Assembly (NCBI RefSeq): GCF_040954835.1
Contig: NC_090703.1
Location: 7,745,001-7,809,000 of the forward strand
Source of the DNA: Lepisosteus oculatus
Lineage: Eukaryota > Chordata > Actinopteri > Semionotiformes > Lepisosteidae
Direction: 5' to 3'
Length of the DNA: 64,000 nucleotides
Part shown: piece after piece, positions 23,846 through 35,905 of the stretch
Numbering within the stretch: position 1 is the stretch's first letter
Layout: each line of letters starts with the position of its first letter
Made by a program: the position numbers and the translations under genes
The notes under the pieces: generated by a model
The model's input: only the letters and a program-made list of their open reading frames with translations
The model's database searches: none
What the model was told of the DNA's origin: nothing

Positions 23846-26504
23846 TACAGTCCTCTATGTGTTCTGTAATTAACCCTGAAGATAAAAGCAGTCAGCGCAC
23901 CACTCCAGATGTTTCTCAAGAACAGCCCACAGACAGGTTTGGGGAACAGATGTGAACAACCATGGCTTGTGCAGCACTGCATAAAGATACCACAGGCAAA
24001 GTAACCACATTCCCAGGGGGAAAAAACGAAATCTGTTCAGATTGAGCAATGCCAATTGAGCTCCCGAAGATTTTTTAGTGTTTGGATTCCTGTAATCGCT
24101 GAAGGTTAAAATTTCCTGCTGAACTGTTATGAGAATATGTTCCAGTGCTTTATTCTGTATTAGTTCTGGCTGCCTTTCAAGAATATCTTCCTTTCTCTCC
24201 CACATGTTTGCACACAGCCTCTTTTCCAGCTTGTGTTTCTGTGTTGCATGGTTTGTCACCAGAGGGAAAAGTGATGTCACAGTTTGTGGGGATCTCTCGT
24301 GTGGATCACTCCAGCGCAGTGCTGCATTCCCTGGAGGAAGGTCCTAAAAGCACAGTGCTAGCAACACATGATCCAAATAACAACGGAGACAACTAGCAGG
24401 GTGGGGGAGCTAAATCACATTAGCATGTTCACCAAAGCTATACACAGAGCACCAGAAAACATGCCAAGATTTTTTGGGGGATTTTGAGATTCGTTATGCC
24501 ATTTGGCAGAACTGAATGTAAAGACTTCTGCTCACTGTCACTTATTATTTACCAGAATCTAAACATCAGGGAGGGAGGATAGGGGGCTGGCCTCAGTTCG
24601 ATGTTTTACATTTTCAGTGGAACGGCAGAAAAAGGTGGATCTTCCCTTGCGTTCCTCCATTTTTCTCTTCTAATCAATGTTTTAATAACAACAACAGCCT
24701 AAAAAAAACTGTTTTAAAAATCTTACACATAGGAAGTGAACCTACTTCTTCTTTTTCTCTTCCCTTGCGTGGCTTAGAAAAAAATCCCCCAGATCATTCC
24801 CTTTTCTCTCTTTAACCCCTCAGTTCTCCATTGATCTGAGCTGGATTTCCTCACGCGTGAGCCTGCAGCCCCAGGCTCCGCTCCGTGTTTTGTGATCACA
24901 GGGAGACATGGGGAACAGGCTAGAGGCTGGGCCTGGAGCACAGAGACTTGTGGGAAACAGAAACCGGAGGAGAAAAGGAAGAAGGGAAGACTGTAGGGAA
25001 AACAGCAGACTCCTAAAGGAGGTCATGAGAAGGGACAGTGGGGAGCCCTGCTGATGAAGACAGCTTTGATCCCCCCGATTCCGAGCTGCTGATCGAAAAC
25101 ATCGCATGAGGGCTTAAGCCGTGAATCAATACGCCCAGCTACGCCACCAGGGAGGAGATTAGTTCATTCTTGGCTCAAAAGTAACAAGCTTGTCTGTGAA
25201 CCCAAGTACTGAGGGTTTCAGTATAATCTACTAATATGGCAAGTGTTCACTGAACTGTTTCATTGAATCTATTATGGCTCCAATAGGTTGGATGCATTAG
25301 CTTCAATCACCACCAACAGCTGCAGCCAACAGAGTGAAAGCCCGTAGATTCCAACTTCCTATTTGTTTTGACCTTATACACAGGAACAGCAGTGGCCTTC
25401 CAGGATTAACTATAGGGTTCTGAGACAGCAATGGGCAAAGCGCCGTGTGCAGAAAAGGCCTTAATAACGAGCCACTCGACTGAGCTGGCCAGAATGGCTG
25501 CCAGTCATCTTCACCTTGTTAATTGGCCTCAATGGTGACGCACCGCAGTGTTATCCATCTAGTACTGTTTCAACAGTTATCCTTTAAAACTTTATAACTT
25601 AAGACGTAGAGCATGACATACGGGCTAAATGAAGTCGGCACATTTTATTACTTTTATTGTCACGACTTCACGCTCTTAGGCAATTTTAAAATGGCTAAAT
25701 TGGCCCACAAAGGGGACTTACTTTGTTTTCAATTAAGCCTTAACCACTGCTAGCCTGAGTACTGTTGCTTGCCCACCCCACAGAGGCTCGTAAAGATGAC
25801 GGCAAAAAAAGTTTAAGCTATCAAATGTGATTTACTGGGATCTTGTAATAAGAACACAATTATAAGCGTTTGCATCATGAGACAAATCCTTGCGTTTTTC
25901 TTGGTAAGAAACTTATGATAATTATCGATATACAATACTGTGACAAGAAATACTTTCTTCGAATGACAGGATGCTCTTCGTTGTGTGTGGATAAATGTGG
26001 TGAACTTGGTACAAGTTTATTTTTCTCAATGATTTTTTTCAAGGGTGAGACGTGTGAAGGAAGCTTTAAAATGAGTTTTTTTTTTTGCCATTGCTACCAG
26101 GGCTTTAGATTTCAAACTGCTTTGAATCGCCACTGCAGTGCACTGAATAACAGGAACAGCATGGAAGATGGAAGTAAGGGCTGAACTCAAAGCATGTTTT
26201 GCTTCAATTTAGAATGACACCAAAACTACACCAAATCAAAACTCACAACAAGTTTGAGAAAAACAGAAGAGGATCATGTTTGTGATTTATAATCATTATA
26301 AAAAACTTACCGGGTTTTCATAAATATCAATACTATAACAAACCTATTTAGCAATGACAAATCAATCACTGTTGTTACTGTATTCATTTCTTTTATTTCA
26401 TAGGATAGTGTACACTACCTCAGTGTATAACCAGTTCATAGTAGGAAAAAGTGCATGCTTGAGCCGAGCACATTCATCAGGGCAGAGGTGGTCTAGCTTG
26501 GGGT
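23846..26504. other. Intergenic, no gene seen
   Basis: Open frames are short and without homology. Composition is ordinary and no repeat family was identified with confidence. Confidence 0.4.
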
Positions 26505-26660
26505 GTTAGCTCTTCATACCCGGACCTTGTCAGATCTTGGGATCAAAGCAAGGTTGGGTCTGGTCAGTGCTGGGATGGGAGACATCCAGGTTGTTGTTGC
26601 AAGTGTTGTAAGTGGACCAGGAGGTAGTGCTCTTCCCTTTGGACGAGCAATATTCCATTA
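26505..26660 (+). mobile_element. 5S rRNA-derived SINE head, copy B
   Basis: Positions 26519-26590 align with 5S rRNA internal sequence: a GTCAGATCTTGG block (5S: GTCTGATCTCGG), AAGCAAGGTTGGG, CTGGTCAGTGCT and GGGATGGGAGAC. These cover the 5S internal promoter (A box, intermediate element, C box). The SINE body that follows is short and degenerate. Confidence 0.8.
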
Positions 26661-26879
26661 CGATAAAAAGGAGACTTGGGAAAAGCACTACAGCTTGAGT
26701 TCTTGGAATAGTTTGCAATAGACTGGGGAAAAATATGTTTTACTAATAATGCTTTACATTACTTGTATTGAAAATAAACCCTCATCAGCTGCAAATATGC
26801 TCTAGACACCTGCTGCACACCAGCAAAAACGTAGAAACCTGGCACCTGCGATGACTGACAGCTGAGGGCATTTATAGCC

Positions 26880-27371
26880 AGCAGCCATATCACCCTGAAG
26901 CTCAGCAGATGTGAGCCTGGCCAGTACCTGGATGGCAGACCTCCTGGGATAACTAAGGTTGCTGCTGGAAGAGGTGTTAGTGGGGCCAGTAGAGGGCGCT
27001 CACCCTGCAGTCTGTATGGGTCCTAATGCCCCAGTATAGTGACGGAGACACTATACTGTAAACAGGCACCGTCCTTTGGTAGAGATGTAAAACTGAGGTC
27101 CTGACTCTCTGTGGTCATTAAAAATCCCAGGGTGCTTCTCAAAAAGAGTAGGGGTGTAACCCCGTGTCCTGGCCAAATTTCCCATTGGCCCTTACCAATC
27201 ACGGCCTCCTAATAATCCCCACCTATGAACTGGCTTCATCACTCTGCTCTCCTCCCCACTGAGAGCTGATGTGTGGTGCTGGAGGGGAGTCCCCATTACA
27301 AAGTGCTTTGAGTGGAGTGTCCAGAAAAGTGCTACAGTATGTAAGTGTAAGGATTTATTATTAATGATTAG
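26880..27371 (+). mobile_element. 5S rRNA-derived SINE, long copy C
   Basis: The shortened 5S-like head (CCATATCACCCTGAAGCTCA, then CTGGCCAGTACCTGGATGGC and AGACCTCCTGGGA) is followed by the family body and the tail AGTGGAGTGTCCAGAAAAGT with a TTATTATTA-type end. It is collinear with copy D at 44.3 kb over the whole length. The middle of the 5S head is deleted compared with copy B. The body carries a CTCF-type motif (listed separately). Confidence 0.88.
26986..27000 (+). promoter_or_regulatory. CTCF-like motif inside 5S-SINE copy C
   Basis: CCAGTAGAGGGCGCT fits the CTCF core CCASYAGRKGGCRSY at every position. It occupies the same place in the SINE body as the motif in copy D. Confidence 0.55.
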
Positions 27372-29050
27372 TATTTGAGAAGTTGTTTGGGTGAGCTCAG
27401 TGATACTCTGACCTCCTGGAAACCTAAACAAATCCTCTGAGGCCCACACCACGAGTACAGTCTAACTCCTCTTGGAGACAGTTCAATGAGACAATGAGAA
27501 TGGAATCGATGGCATTTAACACAGTGAACTGGAATGTTTTGAACAGGTTTTCCTTTAACAATGCCTCATTTCCCCCTCCCTCCTGAGATTCGTGCGTTTC
27601 CACTGCTCAGCAGTTTAGTGTAACACAGCCTAGAGCAAACTGTAACCTGGAAAACCGGATCCTTTGAAATGGACATTAATATTTCAGTCGATGTAAATCA
27701 ACACGCTAAGAAGAACTGACACAGGCCTAACGCTTAAAGAGTATTAAACCAAGCAAAGTTCACACAGAAGAGAAAGGTTTTCCTTATGTGCCAATGGAGT
27801 CGAGCTGCTCAGGAGAGAAAGCTGATTGCAGGTGCAGGGTCTGCATGCACGAGGACGAGGACCAGAATTAAAAATATGCTCCTACAGGCTAGAACACTTA
27901 TGATACAGAATAAGAGGTCAGACTGCTTTTTAGAAATAAATCAGCTCCACACCGTGGTGACCAAATGTATACTTCTCCGTTTATTTCTAATTAAAAAGCA
28001 AAACTATTTGCAGTTATCGACATATAACTCATAACTGTTGGAGCATCACAAAACCAAGGTAACAGGTTGTGGTGGTGGATGTTGATGTTCTGCGATTTGA
28101 CCGTCACCCTGTGTATATACAGATCCCCGCCTTATTCAACTTATTCAACCTCCACGGACAGAATACCACTGGAACAAAACACCAAGCACAAAACAGAGCA
28201 AGCACAGTAGTAAACTGGCAGCTTGCCCGTGTACATCATGCAGGGCCTGAGGCAGATGGTCAAATTATAGAACACTTATATCACAGATGCAGAAGTGGGA
28301 AGGTTCCTATGCAAGGGAGGTTGCTCATTTAAATATAGCAGGGCTTTGTATATACATTATACAGTACACACACGGCATTTGAATTTCCAGATACTCCCTG
28401 CGCTGGCGAGATGAAATGATACACCCGCGTTGTCGGCTTTGAAGTGAGTTACCAGCACGTGCCATTTTGAAGTTCCCACTAATCAGAAAGTGCCAAATCA
28501 CCCAGTCCTGTGAGAGCTTTCACAGGTACTGTGGGTATTCTTGTGCTTTTGTTCTCAGCAATAAGATTTCTGCCCACAGCAAATGCTGACTAAACCTGAG
28601 CTGGAACTACAGTATGAGCTCAATGGACCGTTCTGACACAGATTACCTCTAGATTACTCACTTTTTTTAAACCGACTTAAGCAAACCACAGTCCTCGTCT
28701 GACGATTCCTGTCATATAAATGCCAAAACTGCAGGGAATTGTCAATCAGTTCTAACACCCGACAGCAGGTGGTTTGGCGTTTGTCAATCAGCTGGAGACG
28801 GCAGCAATTCAAGGACACTTTCTGGTGTCTGGTGTAGCTGAGGAGGTCAGTTCTGGAATGATCAGACCTGACGAACCTCCATACCGACTACAATGACCTC
28901 CTTCAGCATTACCACCACGCCTTCTGATTCACAGCCTGATCAAAAAATATAAATATAAAAATAAATGTATGTTTCTAAAAATAAAATGTGACACTGTTTA
29001 CAACAGTTAAGAGCTTGTCCCCAAAATATGGAGATGTCTCTTTTGTGCAA
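27372..29050. other. WDR89-SGPP1 intergenic region
   Basis: No coding sequence is recognised. It ends with an AT-rich stretch near 28.93-29.0 kb. Confidence 0.35.
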
Positions 29051-29052
29051 AT

Positions 29053-32000
29053 TTTATTACGCAGGCCACCAATCATTAATTCTGGACAAACATTTTACTA
29101 AAGAGAGCAATGAAGAATAAAAAAAAAAATCAAAGCAATGAAAGGATACAGAAGTTGTTTTAAACAGATGCCCTTTAAGACACACAAAACTGAATTCTGT
29201 ATTTACAAGTGCAATTGCTACAGGATGACCAGACATCAAGTAGTTAAAGACAAATAACAGTTGGAATACACAATGGACCCATATGTACTCATATATTGTT
29301 CTTCTTCAACACATTCTAAAATTCTTTCAGAAGATAACTGCAGCCTACTTTTCTGAAGCACAAGAAGATGCATGAAGGCTTCAGTGCTCCTGGACATAGA
29401 CTTTATTACAGTAAAGGCACTAGGGTATCTAGAATAACAAAGCTGTACTCCTCTCCACAAAACTAGGGGACGATTTCTTTTTTTTGGTCAACATTTCATA
29501 GTAAAAGCTACCATCCATTTGCACAGTTTCTTTAAATTTGAATTTTCTTAACTTCAGAATGCACCAATGCAAAGCTTGGACTGGACACTGCATTGGCAGG
29601 AACACGTAAGAACTTAGAGACAGTAAAAAAATGCAAACAAAGACGACATTCTTCTGCCACCAAACTGATGACTTACAGGGTTTTGAGCCTAATGAGACAG
29701 ACTTTTAAGCTCATGTGACTACTTGACCACGACTGCTTCAGGAATAGTCTTTAACTACTGCTCCTGTCTGCCGCGAAAACTGAACTTTCATCTTGAAACA
29801 GAATAGTAAAGGTAGGAGAGGAAACATTCATCTTGGATAAAATCAAGAGAAAAAAAGAGTATGTATGTAAAAGCGAGAAGAATAAAATGATCTGGGATTA
29901 GATTTAAGGGCAGAAAACTATAAAACACTACACATTGATCTGTACGACACCAGGTTTACTCCTGTGTTTGTTAGGATGTACATGGCTTGCTGGAGTCTGA
30001 GTTGGGTTCACAACCCTTAGTGAAAGACTAGGACCTGATGTTTTGTGCTCTGCTGGCTTTCCTTGCTGTAAAGTAAAGTAAAACAGTCGAATCTGAAGGC
30101 CAAATAAAATCCATACAACACTGGGGACTGGTAACGTCCAGGGGTAAGGCTGCCTCAGATGGGATACTCAGTTTTATTGCTTTCTACCGATTTAATAAAA
30201 AACAATCTTAAAAGAGGAATGGCTATCCTAAACAGAACTATCCCCAAGATTAAAATTCAGTTCACAGCGTTTCAATCAATGGAAAAGTCGATCAAAAGTA
30301 GTTTCTATGCTGCAGAAGACTACAAGTTATAACATCTCCTTATTTCAATGTAATTCAATATGTTTTCCTAGCAGGTGACATTTGTAAAACCAGTAGTTTC
30401 ACATAAATGTGATCATAGATTAAAATGAGCAGAGTTACAGCAGGCAACTGCAAAACAAAGGCACATTTTTTTTTCTTGACAAAACTGCATGCAAGCTCAA
30501 AATAACCCTGACTTTAGAAATCCAACCCTGTAAAATCCCATTCATAGATGTGACACAATATTCTTAATTACACCTTTCCCAACACTGAGATCACTGGAAC
30601 AAAACAAGCACAAGACAAGGAGAAATAAAAAAAACAAAGGAAACACAGAAAGCCTCTCTGACTCCTGGCTTTTCTTTTTTCTCAGAGTGGCTGCACTGCA
30701 GCCTCTCTGCACGAGCAGAGGACAGAGTGAGGCAAGAGCACTGCAGTCACAGAGCAGGGAACCAGAAAGAAAAAGCCTGCCTGCTTTTAGTGGTTAACAT
30801 TCTGTAAATCTCTTCTAATCCAAGGATATTCCTTCTTCAAATAACAGTGCCCTTTTAAATTCACAATTTTGTTTTGTACAAATGAGGTCTTACAGTATTT
30901 ACTTATAATTTATGTACCGTACAAATGCAATAAAGAGCTTGGTAATTTTGGAAGCGAGACAATGAATACTGTATAAGACTGAATAAGCTCTTCCATCCTG
31001 TTCAGTTGGATTCCCCAAGACCTTCAAATGCCCAAAAGCTGCCCTTTCCAGGTGAGCCTTGTGTGAGGGGATAGGCCATGAATGAGAGCAGATAACTACA
31101 GCAAGACCAGAAGCAGAGGCGCACAGCATGGGCTGAGCGGTTCTTAAAATCCGACCGCAGCATTGAAACTGTTTTCATTGTGACTGTGCTCTTTCTCCGG
31201 GGGACACCTGCAGGTCGGACTTGGCGGCTCATGATAAAGCACCTCCCACCAGAGCTGCTGCAACTGCGCCCATCGCCCATCGCCCAGTTCGCGGTCATTG
31301 GTCACCAGCTCGGTGGCGCGGGAAGGGACGGCTCTACAGCGCATTCCGTAGAAGGACAGACGCCAGATTGTCCGAGACCCAGAGTGCGGCTCCTTGTTCT
31401 CCTCCTATCACTCTCATGCCATGCCGCCCACTGTGGGATTGGGGGGTGGGGGGTGTTCAGATTCTTTCAATATTTACATGACATTAATAAAAGCATTACT
31501 TGCAGCCACAACTCCACAGCGCCCTCCTGCTTAATGAGGGTAGCAGCTTGTCGTGATGTGTTGTCTTGTGTTCAAGGTCAGCCTGACCTCTTGACTAGAG
31601 ATACTTCCTAGTTCCCCCACTCCCCCCCCCTTTCCTGACCACCTCCTTTCTGGAGATTTTAGCCCAGGAAGCGACACGGAGCTTCTTATACAAGATGTTC
31701 AGTCCACAGGAAGCCAGTGTACGAGGCCCAGGCGGCTTTCAGCTCAGTCAGGAAGCCACCGGCAGCCCTGCCCTGATCCAAAGACTGAGATTACTCAAAG
31801 GGAAACAGGAAGACCAGGAAGCGACTTCCAATGTCACGAACACGAACACAGTCAAGGTACGTCTACTGGGCCGCACACCGGAAGAAATCTATTATAAGTG
31901 ATGCTTCCTTTAACCATATGATGTGCTTGTTCATGGCTTCACTCCTAACAGTCCTATCAGCACTAAAATCTGTTCTTCAGCTCTATGAACACGTTTTGCA

Positions 32001-32826
32001 CCACTGTGGGAGACAATCCACAGGGAACTGGAACAGAGCCCTTTGGGAGGAATAAAAAATTCAGTTCCACATACAGTACATCGGGTTTTTCGAAATACCT
32101 ATTCTAACAGAGATCCCTCAAATTAGGAAGACGGAGAATACTCAAGAATGTCCGATATGGGCCGGCGGGTGAGCCTTTGTCTAAAGGAGGAACTAGCATG
32201 GCCTGTAGTGGAGACTGGATCTCTGTCCGCTGGGCACGAGACCCGTGTTTCTGCCGGTTCTCTCGGGGTGCAGGGTGGTGAACGGCAGGGGGCCGGATGC
32301 AGAATCTTCACCAAACGAATGAATTTGCGTAATCAGTCTTGTATCACCCCCATCTGGGGTACACAGCGCCCTTCCGCTGGGACAGACCCAGATGTGTTCT
32401 CCCAAAGAGCCCGGATTCCAGCCCGCTTCATCAGTGCTGCGAGCAAAAAGGCACAACGAGCCGCACGACGAACCCGCATCCCAAAAGTGCCTTCTTTTCA
32501 GGCCGGCCGGGCCGGACGCCATTATCAGCTGAAGGTAGCCGCTCTGCAAACTGCCTGCAAGCTGCGGAAATAGAATTTCTTTCTTTTTTTTAAAAAAAAA
32601 AAAAAGGTAACATAAAAATACAAAAATGAAAAACAATGACCAAAACGAATCATCAACAAAAACGCAATAAAAGGCAGCAAGTGGGAGCAGGAAGTGGTCG
32701 ATTTAATCCACTCCCTCCCGTGTCGGCTCTGGAGACGCAAGGAGCCGGGGGGCCGAGGGGACTCGGGGTCGAGGGGGGTACGCGGGGGACGTGTGGAGAG
32801 AAGAGGGGAGGAGCTCCTCCCCGGCA
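29053..32826 (-). other. SGPP1: Probable SGPP1 3' UTR and downstream flank
   Basis: This stretch follows the SGPP1 stop codon on the minus strand. Candidate AATAAA poly(A) signals on the minus strand occur near 30.17 kb and at 29053-29058. Which one is used cannot be told, so the real 3' UTR may be shorter. An A/T homopolymer junction sits at about 32.58-32.61 kb. Short open frames at 31.1-31.6 kb and 32.1-32.6 kb have no recognisable homology. Confidence 0.35.
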
Positions 32827-33378
32827 TCAGAAGAGGTTGAGGTAGCTGAAGAGAAAGGGCACCAGGAACAGGGCGTTGAAGCCCACAGTGCCGTACACGA
32901 TGTAGCGGTAGGGCAGCTCCACCTCCATGCGCTGCCGGGCCTGCCGCACGTCGTGGCACGGGATCCGGAACAGCCGGCAGGCCAGCGGGATGGTCAGGGC
33001 CTTCATCACGGCCCGGGTGGCCAGCAGCACGGCCACGCCCAGCACGAAGCGCACGAGGCACCTGCCCACCAGGGCGGCGCTCAAGGGCGGCGGGGAGAAA
33101 GGCAGCTGTGTGAGCGGGGGGTCGGGCATCAGGCCCAGCAGGTAGTTGAGGTGGGACGCGCAGGCAATGCCGGCCCCCGTGCCCAGGATCTGCGCCGTGT
33201 CGCCCCGGGACGTGCTCCAGGTGTCCAGGGTGAAGGAGAACACCCCCATGGCCAGGTGCAGGCTGATGATGATGAGGGGCGCGTAGCGGCAGGTCAGGTT
33301 GAAGTTGTCGATCACCTCCAGCGCCGGATGGAACGCCACCAGGATCAGGATGCTGTACAGGAACCCCACAACGACGTC
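32827..33378 (-). CDS. SGPP1: Sphingosine-1-phosphate phosphatase 1, coding exon 3 (C-terminal)
   Basis: This exon encodes residues 300-482 and the stop. It begins exactly at the Asp that ends the third PAP2 phosphatase motif ([11 protein letters not shown] from exon 2, then D). After it come hydrophobic segments at about 304-316 and 332-350, the conserved block FSFTLDTWSTSRGDTA (347-361), further hydrophobic segments around 404-420 and 457-478, and the conserved ITIPLACRLFRIPC and ARQRMEVELPYRYI blocks. All are characteristic of vertebrate SGPP1. The acceptor is TTGTGCAG|GAC, phase 0, preceded by a UG repeat 40-56 nt upstream. The exon is GC-rich. The C-terminus ends SYLNLF, close in length to the family end. 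Confidence 0.96.
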   Translation of the reverse strand, partial: DVVVGFLYSILILVAFHPALEVIDNFNLTCRYAPLIIISLHLAMGVFSFTLDTWSTSRGDTAQILGTGAGIACASHLNYLLGLMPDPPLTQLPFSPPPLSAALVGRCLVRFVLGVAVLLATRAVMKALTIPLACRLFRIPCHDVRQARQRMEVELPYRYIVYGTVGFNALFLVPFLFSYLNLF

Positions 33379-33417
33379 CTGCACAACAGCAGAGGACATG
33401 CAGATCAGACGGCGCGT

Positions 33418-33434
33418 ACACACACACACACACA
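33418..33434 (-). repeat. SGPP1: (TG)8 tract upstream of the SGPP1 exon 3 acceptor
   Basis: Plus-strand (AC)n reads as UG repeats in the SGPP1 pre-mRNA, 40-56 nucleotides before the exon 3 acceptor. Confidence 0.9.
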
Positions 33435-35761
33435 TCAAAAACGCCGGCAGGCTAACAGCTAGGAAAGCAGCGCAGCGCAGCTTCCACGCATTAATCACCG
33501 CCGCCCTGGGGCGTCTCCCCGTTTCTCGTTCGAGTCGTGCAGAAGCAGCACGACGGATCACACTCAGAGCCCAGGCCACGGCTCCCAAAGAAGGAACCCC
33601 CGACCCAGCCATAATCAGCCGTGAAAATAGTGAACACACGTGTTCCTTGGTGCGATGTGTTTTGACGTGGGGGAAAAAACAATAGCCATATTCAAATTGC
33701 GGACTGCACAGAAATATTCCACCATCTAAAGGTACTATTGGATATGCAAATGCTACCTTATGCAAAACGTTTTATTCCAATTAAAAACAATTCAGCTGAC
33801 TGAAGCTCTCAATGAATGGTAGCAAAAAGAAGTCTCTGAATGGCAGGTTGAGAGGGTCTTTGCTAGCCTGCCCTCAAACTGAAATTATATACTACTGATT
33901 GATGGATTATTGGTTATTGTTGCACATTAAAATACATTTTATTTTAATTCAGTAAAGTATATATTTACCTCTTGTTTACAGTTCTATTAATACATTGTTT
34001 AATAGAGTAATAAAGTGTTAATACAGCGTTTTTATATTTTAAGCTACAGAGAGAGGAAAAGTGTGTAACGATTCTCATGTCAGCGTTTGGGTATACTGTT
34101 CCTGTTCAGCACAGCTCTTCAGAAACTGGCTGATCCAAAGTCCCCTGAACTCTTTCACAAGCGCTGCCCAGTCCCTGAGAGGCTGATAGCAAACCACAGC
34201 CAAACAGGGACCTCCGATTTAAAATCTGGGGTCCATTTCAACTCACAGCAGACAACGGACCTCTGAACATGAACCTTCTCTTTGTTCTGTCAGTACTATA
34301 CTGGTGTCTGTTCTTCTCTACTATAACTGTTGGGGAAGGGTTTTAACTGTATGTTATTTATGAGCACACAACTGGTCATTCTGATTTCCTCTTGGGCCTG
34401 AAATATTTTGACTAAAAATGACTTACAGCCCCATTTGGTCTTTCACCTCACAAATAAGAGATATTCGAGAAAGCTGGAAAAATGCGAGTTTTAGACAAGA
34501 TTAAAGATATACTACTGCCAGGCTCTCACTCTGGAAGCAATGCATTCTGCTTTTGCAATAAAGTACTCTTGGTGACAGAGTGCCTCCTCCAATGATCTTC
34601 ACAAAGGTCTGAGCTTTCTGAAATCCCTCTAATCCTAGAGAAACCCCCATAGGTTTTCTGGCTTGGCTGCTGTACACAAGACAGGATTGATCAGCTGGCT
34701 TGTGCTCTAAATGCTATTAATCCTTCAGTACACACACCTCAGCCTCCCAGAGAGCAGACTCCACTGAGCCACGCAGTCTGCACAGAGCTGCCGACAGAAT
34801 CAGCTTGAACACAGAGCGACAGGGCAGGCATACTGCACCACAAGAAATGTGGTCCCTTGAAGAGGACTCTAACCCAAGTCCAAATTTAAGAGCCAGTCAA
34901 ATCCCTGGGATCCAGAAAGCCCAAAAGTGGCCAATGAAAGTCTTAATGCCAACATTTCCTATTTTTAATTAATTGAACTGTGTTCTGTATTGCAGTATCA
35001 CTGTATTGCATGGTGTAAGTATTAAGGCTCTGTGCACATCAGGCTGAACCTTTTAAAAACCTGTTGGCTTCAAATATCTCTACTGTATATTAATCTTTAG
35101 TCTCCTACCACACTGAAAGCCGACTGCAGGGCTGCAGGAAAATGAAATCAGCTCTCGCATGGGGCTGACTGACATGAGAGCAGCTCTCATATCTGGCTAA
35201 TTGAGGCTAGTGACTCATCCCTGCAAACAGATAAGCATCAGCAAGGGACTTGTACACAAGGACTGATAAAGCATCCAATGAAAATGAGCTACAGGGGAAC
35301 AAGGAAAGCGCAGAAGAAAACACTTCATTCTAGTATTCACTCCACAGCAGGTAACAGGAGAGGACAATCTGTCTGGGACAATAGGAGTCTCAGACCGTGT
35401 GTAAATGAAGTAGATTATAATTAGTTAAATGGATTCACTTAGAAGACGCTCTGTCTAAAGTCAGGAGTGTGTAACTCAATTATCCCTGTCTGGATTTATA
35501 ATGAATGAAAGTATGAACTTTTTAGACAAAAAAGATTTCAAACATGCATTTATCCATTCGACTGGACCTGAAATGAGCAACGGTTCACTTTGAATACAAC
35601 ACAACAGCCAAGTCAAACAACTGTGTGAGATGAAAGGTAAATGTCTGTGGCTTTGCTACTGAAATTGAAATTCAAAAACAAATTATTTGTATGAAGAGTA
35701 TCAGTCTCATTACTATTTGTTCACTTTCAGTGTTATTTTATTGTGTCTTAAGGCGAATGCT

Positions 35762-35905
35762 GTATCATTCTGAATGATACTTTATGTGAATTTGAAATTA
35801 ATTGCACTAAAAGAGACTATTTATCAAGACCGAGCGCCAATGAGTCAGGTGTTTGAATTCACAGTTTTTTTTGTAAATAGTAAATACAACTGTTTTAGTG
35901 CAATT
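35762..35905. repeat. Inverted-repeat cluster in SGPP1 intron 2
   Basis: A 9-bp-arm palindrome (GTATCATTC T GAATGATAC, 35762-35780) is followed by AATTGCACTAAAA at 35800-35812 and its exact reverse complement at 35893-35905, 80 bp apart. This could be a decayed MITE or a cruciform-prone AT-rich element. Confidence 0.6.

Noticed and set aside
26519-26610. Functional 5S rRNA gene
   Set aside because: Only the internal part matches and there are many substitutions. It runs into a SINE body, and related copies are scattered instead of tandem.
31144-31344. 66-residue minus frame at the SGPP1 downstream side
   Set aside because: It looks protein-like by eye but has no recognisable homology and overlaps other open frames; probably 3' UTR or intergenic sequence.
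32791-33462. 223-residue plus-strand open frame and other frames opposite SGPP1 exon 3
   Set aside because: Antisense shadow of a GC-rich exon; the minus frame carries the conserved SGPP1 sequence.
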